Position numbers and translations under genes: made by a program. From assembly GCA_947504985.1 (NCBI GenBank), contig CANNKH010000004.1:1-37726 (forward strand): DNA of 37,726 bases, in the 5' to 3' direction. The stretch's first letter is position 1. Each line of letters opens with the position of its first letter. The DNA comes from Methylococcaceae bacterium. GTDB taxonomy: Bacteria > Pseudomonadota > Gammaproteobacteria > Methylococcales > Methylomonadaceae. This document shows, one piece after another, positions 30,846 through 37,726 of the stretch. The notes below the pieces were generated by a model. That model did no database searches and was not told the DNA's origin. It saw only the letters and a program-made list of their open reading frames with translations.

Positions 30846-30864
30846 AGACACTATGCGTCCAGAC

Positions 30865-32337
30865 TTAATTGCAAGGGTTGGCGCCTGTTTCGCCGCAGTC
30901 TATATGCCTGCGGTTACGGCCGTCATGTGGCTTTGGCAAAAATGGAAACACTTTATAAATACCGTTAGCTGTCAGATTGGCGCCTTCTGCACCGATATTA
31001 AAATTGACACCATCGCCGAGGTTTGGAACGGGGCCATTCAATGCCCCTGCGACAACACGCAACGCAATGTCAGTCACATCATCATTAGGGCGGCGACCGT
31101 TGGGGAAGCCTGCGCTGTCACCCGCCAGCACCGTGAGCCGTTTCTGTGCGTCAGGCGCAGTCGGCGGCACGCTGACATTAAGCCGCAGCAATTCAGAACA
31201 TGGATTCGCACGGCTACATTTGCCCGGATTTTGTCCCGGATATTTGAGCAAAGCGGCGACCAAATCGGAGCGGCCTGTCGTGGTAAAGCTCGTGCCGAAA
31301 GCCGTGTTAATCAGGCCGGTCAATCTGGGGTTCAGATAGAAATCAAGAAATTGCGCCTCATATTCCGGTTCGGTGGCATTCCACAGGTCTTTTTTGCCCG
31401 TGCCAATAATCACCTCATTAATCAACGGATTGCCCATACGCGAAACTTGTACGAATTTGCCTCCCGTCTGAGCCTGGCCGTCACTACGCAAGGTCTTCAC
31501 GCGCGGACGACTGGTTGACGCATACATGCCGATGACCGCATGGTCGGGATCTTTCGTCACCTCGCTGATAGGCACTTCAAGGGCTATGGTGTTGACGTTA
31601 AAACCCGAAAACATATCATTGCCAAAGGAATTTACACTATCGTTAGCATCTTGTGCAGCCGTCAAAATAGGCGGCATCCGAAAGTTAAGCGTATCGAAGG
31701 TGGCTCCCAGATCGATATAAAACGATTCATCGCGCTGGCCTGCAAAAACGCGACCGCCATTAGCAAGCGGGTAAATGCCCTGATCGCTGAGCGCTTCATA
31801 ATCGGCTATCGTGCGCGGCCCGATATTTGACGGCACGACAACCGGCGTGCCGATATTCAGCAGCCTGTGCTGTGCGCCCCGCATTTCGGTGACCGTATAG
31901 CCTTGGCGCAAACCCAATCCGACATCATTAGCGCCGTCAAGGTCACCAATCGAAGGAGGCAATCCTGCCACGCCATTGACACCCGCATAAGCTACCGGCA
32001 GACCATCAAACGGCGGCCTTATCTGGGTTTTGAATCTGACGCGGTAAACAATATCGTCCGCCTTGCCATCCTTATTGGTATCCAGATGAATGTCATAAGC
32101 GACTTCATCATCAAAATTAAAATAATTGGGCCCCGCGCTGGGTTCTTGTCCGGGGATCACATTCATAATAAACACCAGCTTGCTGGGGTCTTCCCAACTG
32201 CGGAACGCATAAACATCGGTGATATCGGCAGCAGGATCCAGCGCAATTAGCGGCGCTTCGCGGTGACTGGCCGCAAAGCTGAGTTGGGATATGGCGGCAG
32301 CAAGCGATACCGCCAGGAATTTGTGTGTCATTTTCAT
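30865..32337 (-). CDS. DUF4331 domain-containing secreted protein
   Basis: ASHREAPLIALDPAADITDVYAFRSWEDPSKLVFIMNVIPGQEPSAGPNYFNFDDEVAYDIHLDTNKDGKADDIVYRVRF; signal peptide. Confidence 0.9.
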   Translation of the reverse strand: MKMTHKFLAVSLAAAISQLSFAASHREAPLIALDPAADITDVYAFRSWEDPSKLVFIMNVIPGQEPSAGPNYFNFDDEVAYDIHLDTNKDGKADDIVYRVRFKTQIRPPFDGLPVAYAGVNGVAGLPPSIGDLDGANDVGLGLRQGYTVTEMRGAQHRLLNIGTPVVVPSNIGPRTIADYEALSDQGIYPLANGGRVFAGQRDESFYIDLGATFDTLNFRMPPILTAAQDANDSVNSFGNDMFSGFNVNTIALEVPISEVTKDPDHAVIGMYASTSRPRVKTLRSDGQAQTGGKFVQVSRMGNPLINEVIIGTGKKDLWNATEPEYEAQFLDFYLNPRLTGLINTAFGTSFTTTGRSDLVAALLKYPGQNPGKCSRANPCSELLRLNVSVPPTAPDAQKRLTVLAGDSAGFPNGRRPNDDVTDIALRVVAGALNGPVPNLGDGVNFNIGAEGANLTANGIYKVFPFLPKPHDGRNRRHIDCGETGANPCN

Positions 32338-32621
32338 GGGATTATTCTCATATAGATTTATAGCGTGGTAAAACGATGTAAAACCATCAGCTTGCCCTCC
32401 TGTTCTGGAGTGGCATTATCTATACGACAGGATCAGAAAATTAGATGCGGGGAAGGAAGAATTTTTCTATTCTTTCGGTAAAAGGCAACCTGGCTGGGCA
32501 ATGCACTTCGTGCCCCGCTGTATGTTTTGGAGCAGATGGATGATAGCGCGGCAACATGCGGGATGAGTGCTTCGGAACGGCAGGTAACTTGGAGTCTAAA
32601 ACATATTTTTAACGCCATACA

Positions 32622-33452
32622 TCAACAAACCGCACCGCGCACAAAAAGCAAAGCGCCGACATCAGTGTAGGCTTCCCCATGCAAACTTCCGGCAGGCGCC
32701 AATTGGTACTCACCTTCCCGCAACAAAATATCGCCGAGAAACATTTCGCCGGCAAGCATCATACATTCCTCGTTTTTAAGATGATGATGGCCTGCAACCG
32801 TTGCGCCCGGCTCCAAGCGATAAAAACAGGAAACCAGACTGCCGTCCGAATACAGCTCTTTTTTATACACACCCGCTTTGAGCTGTTGCCAACCCGCGTC
32901 ACCGGAAAAAACCGTTTGTGCATCGCCGCCGCTGAACGGCAATAGCCCACCCAACAGTTCGCGCATTACAGCAGCAGGATGGCCCAACGATGTGCCGCGC
33001 AGATACACCAACGCGCCCTGCCGCGATTGGATGTTGTCATGGCGACTGTCCGCAGGGGAGACATGATAATCAAAGAGACCCAGTTCCAGTTCGCCCATTT
33101 GCAAACCGCCGCGCAGCACGATGCCTTCTTCCAGCCAGTTATGGCGATGCACGGGCAAAGACGCACCTGCGGCAAATTCGATCAGCACCGAATTGCCCTG
33201 CGCCCCGTTCCACAATGTTTTAAACCGGATGCCGTCCCTGATAGCGTGCCACACGCCATCTTTCAACCTGACCGTCAACAGCCCGGCATGTTCGGTAATG
33301 CTGTGCGCCAAACGTTGCTGCAAGCGTCCAGTAATAGCCTCATGGCGCACGGCATCAGGCGAAATCGGCGCCAATGCGGCAGCCAATAAGCGGCTTAATT
33401 CGGCCTGTTCGAACAGGGCGGATTGATCTGGATATTCTGTTCTGCTATTCAT
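32622..33452 (-). CDS. ChrR-like (bicupin) candidate anti-sigma factor
   Basis: Two cupin repeats (ASLPVHRHNWLEEGIVLRGG; GATVAGHHHLKNEECMMLAGEM); 4-bp overlap with upstream ECF sigma gene. Confidence 0.82.
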   Translation of the reverse strand: MNSRTEYPDQSALFEQAELSRLLAAALAPISPDAVRHEAITGRLQQRLAHSITEHAGLLTVRLKDGVWHAIRDGIRFKTLWNGAQGNSVLIEFAAGASLPVHRHNWLEEGIVLRGGLQMGELELGLFDYHVSPADSRHDNIQSRQGALVYLRGTSLGHPAAVMRELLGGLLPFSGGDAQTVFSGDAGWQQLKAGVYKKELYSDGSLVSCFYRLEPGATVAGHHHLKNEECMMLAGEMFLGDILLREGEYQLAPAGSLHGEAYTDVGALLFVRGAVC

Positions 33453-34099
33453 AGTGAAGGATCGGCATCATCTGCCAGTGTTTGTCTGAGGCCAAGCAAC
33501 GTCCGCCGGATTTGGGATTTCACCGTCCCTAGCGGCAAGCCTGTATAGTCAGCGATCTCGTCGTGACTGATACCGCGAAAAAAAGCCAGTGCCAACAACT
33601 GGCGGGGGATTGGGTCAAGTTGCGCCAACGCGTCGTGGACACGACTGCCTTGTTGGACTGCCGCCAGTAAATCGTGGGGATTATCGCCGCCCGCCATTTC
33701 CATCACGGGCATAACCGATCCGCATTCAGCCGCATCAATCCGGCGCAACGCATCTAGGGCGCGGCTGCGGGCTATCGTCATGACCCAAGCCACCACGTTG
33801 CCGCGTACCGGATCGAAACGCGGCGCCTGTCGCCATACCTGCCAAAACGTATCTTCAGTGACTTCTTCCGCCAATTCCACGCAGCGCGTTATTCTCAGCG
33901 CGAGGCCATAAACCCGCTCCAGCAACTTGTCATAAAGCGCGGAAAACGCCGTTTGATCACGGTCTACTATGCGACCGATCAATTCCTGCAACAACTGCTG
34001 CCCGTCTGATTCCGTGCCGGAGGGTAGCCCAGCAGCATCAGCCCCCCTCGCTAATTCGCCGCCAGCCTTTCCGCTCATTTTGATTCCGTTATCATTCAA
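33449..34099 (-). CDS. ECF-type RNA polymerase sigma factor
   Basis: FSALYDKLLERVYGLALRITRCVELAEEVTEDTFWQVWRQAPRFDPVRGNVVAWVMTIARSRALDALRR and HDEIADYTGLPLGTVKSQIRRTLLGLR; TTG start. Confidence 0.93.
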   Translation of the reverse strand: MNDNGIKMSGKAGGELARGADAAGLPSGTESDGQQLLQELIGRIVDRDQTAFSALYDKLLERVYGLALRITRCVELAEEVTEDTFWQVWRQAPRFDPVRGNVVAWVMTIARSRALDALRRIDAAECGSVMPVMEMAGGDNPHDLLAAVQQGSRVHDALAQLDPIPRQLLALAFFRGISHDEIADYTGLPLGTVKSQIRRTLLGLRQTLADDADPSL

Positions 34100-34240
34100 T
34101 ACGCATGAAATGGCAAATCGGATGCAGCAGCTTTGGGCAAATCCAACAGTTGGGCGGCTGAGCTGTTTCTATAGCGGGATGAAACGTGAAGTTAAGCGAC
34201 CGTAAAACTAACTGCCGCAACCTGATGATTATGAGCACCG

Positions 34241-35362
34241 TCATTTAAACCGGTTAGGCAACCAGCCCCTTTCCACACATTCGCGGAAACACCAGTCCGG
34301 TGTCGTCTCAGTTTTGTAACTCCAAAAAAACCAGCCCAAATAGCGTTCAAACGTCGCCAATTGCGAGGCGGCATAGACACGGTAACCAACCGTGGTTTGA
34401 AAATCGTCCAAACCTTCAAGGGCATGGTTAAATGGCCCCTCTGCCCATAGCGACACGACCTTTAAATTAATGCCGAGACTCCATTCACCCACATAGGCCG
34501 ACATGCCTCGGTCACGGTTGATGCTATCCGCCTCGTTCCGCCAGTCGACAACCGTTTTTTGGACATGCCCGTAGATGTCGAGGTCGATTTCTTCGCGGAC
34601 AAAACATTGGTAGCGATGAATGTCGAAAACGACATTACTGAATTCCGGCTCAACCATAAAACCGTTGTACTCAGTGTGTGAACGGAAGCCGTCATGGAAA
34701 ACCACGGCAACCTCTTCAGGCTTGCAATGCTTACGGATACGATAATAGGCATCGGTATTATATTTTTTCAACACTGCCGTATCGACATCCCAACGCGGCT
34801 CATTCAAAACTTCAATGGCGTGTAAAGCGGGGCGATGTTGGTAGCGCTCTGCCAAACGTTCCAGCACTAACAATGAATGATCGAGATATTCCTGTTTGGT
34901 ATGCCACTCACAGACATCTTTGATACCGCCGTTATCGAAGCCATTTTGGCAACCAGGCGCCGCATGTAAATCCAATACGATATGCAAACCGAACGCCTCC
35001 GCCCAATCAAATGCACGATCCAATATAGCGATGCCACCAACTACAAAAGGATGGGTATACTCACCATAAGCGCTGTGATAAGGATAATCTGCCCCGAAAA
35101 TCCAGTGACCGACAGGAATCCGTACCGCATTGATGCCAGTTTTCGCAATCCATTCGAAATCATCGCGAGTGATAAAAGTATTCCAATGATGCTTCAGTAT
35201 TTGTTCAGCACGATCCCCTAGCTCAACACAAAATGACGTTTCATCGGTCGCCAAAAGCCCTTCAAAAAGACTGGGTACCATCCATTTTTCTATCACCAGC
35301 CAGCTACCGAGATTAACACCGCGCAGTTTTTTACCCATTTTTTTGTCGAATCGAGTGCTCAT
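34241..35362 (-). CDS. Glycoside hydrolase family 5, exo-beta-1,3-glucanase-like
   Basis: RGVNLGSWLVIEKWM, GINAVRIPVGHWIFG, HAIEVLNEPRWD (acid/base), SAYVGEWSLGI (nucleophile). Confidence 0.88.
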   Translation of the reverse strand: MSTRFDKKMGKKLRGVNLGSWLVIEKWMVPSLFEGLLATDETSFCVELGDRAEQILKHHWNTFITRDDFEWIAKTGINAVRIPVGHWIFGADYPYHSAYGEYTHPFVVGGIAILDRAFDWAEAFGLHIVLDLHAAPGCQNGFDNGGIKDVCEWHTKQEYLDHSLLVLERLAERYQHRPALHAIEVLNEPRWDVDTAVLKKYNTDAYYRIRKHCKPEEVAVVFHDGFRSHTEYNGFMVEPEFSNVVFDIHRYQCFVREEIDLDIYGHVQKTVVDWRNEADSINRDRGMSAYVGEWSLGINLKVVSLWAEGPFNHALEGLDDFQTTVGYRVYAASQLATFERYLGWFFWSYKTETTPDWCFRECVERGWLPNRFK

Positions 35363-35398
35363 ATACGTCCTTTAGCTATTAAATTAAAGAGTGATGCC

Positions 35399-37090
35399 TT
35401 ATACGATAATTTGTCGTTGATGAAATGCTTTTGCTGTCGGCTGATTGGTTACCGTAAGCAATGCCGCATCGGGCAATTCCTGACAAATCAACCGGTACAT
35501 CTCGATTTCACCATCAGGATCCAGTGAATCAAAAGATTCCTGTAATAAAATCCACTTTGGCCGCTGCAAGAGCAGCCTTACCAAACCTAAGCGTTGCTGC
35601 TGTTCGCGGGGAAGTATCTTATCCCAGCAATCAACCTGATCCAGTTGCTCGATCAATTCTGTCAAACCGGTAAGCGCCAAGGCTTGTTCCAATGTAGCCT
35701 GACTAAACGCTTCGGCAGAGGGATAACAAATTGCTGCGCGTAAAGTACCTGTAGGTAAATAGGGTCGTGGCGGCATAAAGAACATAGGTTCATCATCAGG
35801 CAGTTCAATGCGTCCAGAACCCCACGGCCACAACCCCGTTATTGCCTTAAATAACTTAGAGCCGGTGAAGGTATTACCGGTAATAAGCACACGTTCCCCC
35901 GCCCTAATATCAGCATTTAACGCAGAGACACAAACAATATTGTCTAACCTGGCAATACATAAATCCTGAAAACGTAGTACAGAATCTATCGATTTTTCCC
36001 GTACAATTCGATGCGGATCAACTCGAACAAGCTCCTGTTCCAAATCATCCAGTGCCTTTACCAAACTCAACACGCGCTCAACCGATGCACGCCATTGCGC
36101 CACCATAGACATGTTATCGACCGGCCAAGATAATGCAGATGTCATCTGTTGAAAGGCCTGCACCGATTGCATTAATGCACCCAGCGTAATATTGCCAAGA
36201 ATATAGCGCGGCGAAGAAACCAGTACAGGAAATGCCATCGACAATACCGAGTAACCAGAAGTGAACTGCATAATATGTGACATGGCATGAGTTTGCCGAT
36301 TGAAGGCATCGACAACCTCCCGAAATAATCTAAAAAAACGCCTTTGCTCATCCGCTTCGCTATGAATCAACGCTATTGCCAGCGAATGTTCGCGAGCCGT
36401 CGCCAAATCAAACCGAAAATTAGCCTCTGTCGTTTGTTTATTGTCTGTTGCATTAATTAAAGGCTTGCCAATACGCCATCCCAAAAATGAGGCAACAACG
36501 GCATAAATAACAGCGATCCAAACTAAATGCCCGTAAACAGGTATCTCAATGAAACCTAAATCAATACTCACCTTGCCCGACAGCGTCCAAAGTATGGTTG
36601 TAAAACCGATTAACACCAACACGCTATAAAACAATGAATGACAAAGCGTAATCGCTTCCTCGGTAGCAATACGAATATCCTCGGCAATACGCCCATCTGG
36701 ATTATCATGGTTTGCAGACTGTATATGAGTTACCAAATAGTGATGGGCATTATTCATCCATTGACCAATAACGCGCTGTGTTAGCCAGCTACGCCATTCC
36801 ACTTGTAAACGGCGCTTGATGTTTAAGTGTGTCACGGTGACCGCCATACTCGCGGCAAAAATCAGAAAAAGTAGTGCTATCTGTTTTAACAAGCCCGCCA
36901 TTGAATGTTGTTCAAGCGCATTAAATAAGGCAGCACTCCATTCAGTAATAACAACCGCAATACCCATTTGCATAATGGTAAGAAAGATCAGTGCAAGTGT
37001 CTGGCTACGAATAGCGGCCTTGTTTTCAGAACTCCAAAAAGGTCCTGCCAAGCGTATAAATTGAAAGAAAAATCCATTTGAATACTGCAT
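35399..37090 (-). CDS. SbmA/BacA/YddA-like ABC transporter (fused TMD-NBD) with degenerate ATPase motifs
   Basis: ABC_membrane_2-type TMD (WRSWLTQRVIGQWMNNAHHYLV, NPDGRIAEDIRIATEEAITL); NBD recognisable by ITGLWPWGSGRIELP and QQRLGLVRLLLQRPKWILLQESFDSLD. Confidence 0.85.
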   Translation of the reverse strand: MQYSNGFFFQFIRLAGPFWSSENKAAIRSQTLALIFLTIMQMGIAVVITEWSAALFNALEQHSMAGLLKQIALLFLIFAASMAVTVTHLNIKRRLQVEWRSWLTQRVIGQWMNNAHHYLVTHIQSANHDNPDGRIAEDIRIATEEAITLCHSLFYSVLVLIGFTTILWTLSGKVSIDLGFIEIPVYGHLVWIAVIYAVVASFLGWRIGKPLINATDNKQTTEANFRFDLATAREHSLAIALIHSEADEQRRFFRLFREVVDAFNRQTHAMSHIMQFTSGYSVLSMAFPVLVSSPRYILGNITLGALMQSVQAFQQMTSALSWPVDNMSMVAQWRASVERVLSLVKALDDLEQELVRVDPHRIVREKSIDSVLRFQDLCIARLDNIVCVSALNADIRAGERVLITGNTFTGSKLFKAITGLWPWGSGRIELPDDEPMFFMPPRPYLPTGTLRAAICYPSAEAFSQATLEQALALTGLTELIEQLDQVDCWDKILPREQQQRLGLVRLLLQRPKWILLQESFDSLDPDGEIEMYRLICQELPDAALLTVTNQPTAKAFHQRQIIV

Positions 37091-37315
37091 GCAATGTACT
37101 CCAAATTATCGAAAAAATAGTAAAGCAAGCGTTAGAGAACAACGTCTCTTATTTTTTATAATTGTTTTAATGAGACACAAATTTAGTGCCATCGCCTTAA
37201 TCTACCGTCACAAGAAATCCCTTCTCTTTCTATTGGAGCATTGTTAAGCAGATGTTAATACTATGTCAACTAGAGTTAGCAAACCGCCATATAGGATTGC
37301 CCGTTGTGACGGACT

Positions 37316-37360
37316 GCCTAGCGGCATAGGTATCTACACAGATACTTATGGCCTAGCGGC
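37316..37360. repeat. Hairpin flanked by 10-bp direct repeats
   Basis: gcctagcggc ... cataggtatct-acac-agatacttatg ... gcctagcggc. Confidence 0.55.
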
Positions 37361-37634
37361 GAAATGCCCTCTACAGTTTTACAGTAATGATGCCCAAACT
37401 ACGCGCGTAAAAACCCCAATTCAAAGAGCCAATTGCGCTGCTCTGTAAGCCACGATTTTCCTAACCTGCAGCCACCCCTAAAAATCGTTTACCCCAAAAT
37501 TTAACGAAAGAACCAGGGTTTGAGAGAGACGATCACGGTTTTTTTCGGATTTTCACCCCAAGATTGATGTGGCAGATAAACGCGGGATGACATATAATTA
37601 ACCTATTGATAATTATGCTAATTATAGGTATTTT

Positions 37635-37726
37635 ATGACTCAGATAGCCGCCGCATTATTTGATTGGGATGCCGTTGAAGCACGTTCGGATCTGGAGCGT
37701 TTTTTTCTGGTTCGTGACCACCTGCC
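37635..37726 (+). mobile_element. 5' end of an insertion-sequence transposase (truncated by window end)
   Basis: MTQIAAALFDWDAVEARSDLERFFLVRDHLP..., resembles N-terminus of IS transposases. Confidence 0.6.

Noticed and set aside
32433-32618. Possible decayed second ECF sigma tail in the gap between the anti-sigma and DUF4331 genes (plus strand ...MDDSAATCGMSASERQVTWSLKHIFNAI...)
   Set aside because: Only a vague resemblance to sigma region 4; too weak without a profile search.
37263-37448. 61-aa ORF over the hairpin repeat
   Set aside because: Sequence is dominated by the inverted/direct repeat structure and shows no protein family features.
1-37726. CRISPR arrays, tRNA/rRNA genes, prophage modules or defence islands
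   Set aside because: No regularly spaced repeats, no tRNA cloverleaf sequence noticed, and no phage structural or defence proteins among the ORFs.

Overview
The window is about 37.7 kb of a gammaproteobacterial chromosome. A Methylococcales-like origin is only an inference from protein style. Most genes lie on the minus strand. In order they are: HD-GYP phosphodiesterase; EF-G paralog; LPS precursor block (kdsB, Trm112-like, lpxK, exbD, exbB); MFS transporter, aroC, prmB; TPR lipoprotein; ornithine-lipid genes olsB-olsA; rpoH, ftsX, ftsE; a single ORF joining a COX15/CtaA membrane domain to FtsY; an aa3-type cytochrome c oxidase operon (SCO-like, SURF1, DUF2909, ctaE, ctaG, a 32-aa membrane peptide, ctaD, and ctaC with two cytochrome c domains); a higher-GC cluster of TonB receptor, HupE/UreJ-like, TPR, DUF4331, bicupin ChrR-like anti-sigma and ECF sigma; GH5 glucanase; a YddA/SbmA-like ABC protein with a degenerate ATPase; and the start of an IS transposase. 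The strongest unusual signals are: (1) the uninterrupted CtaA-FtsY fusion whose N-half heme-ligand histidines look substituted (Y71, N133); (2) a near-perfect CIRCE element directly upstream of rpoH; (3) an 11-bp-periodic Pho-box-like array upstream of olsBA; (4) the ECF/anti-sigma/DUF4331/TPR/HupE/TonB cluster with EF-hand-like motifs and an internal terminator; (5) a YddA-like transporter with its ATPase motifs lost. All family calls are from recognition by eye. No searches were run.
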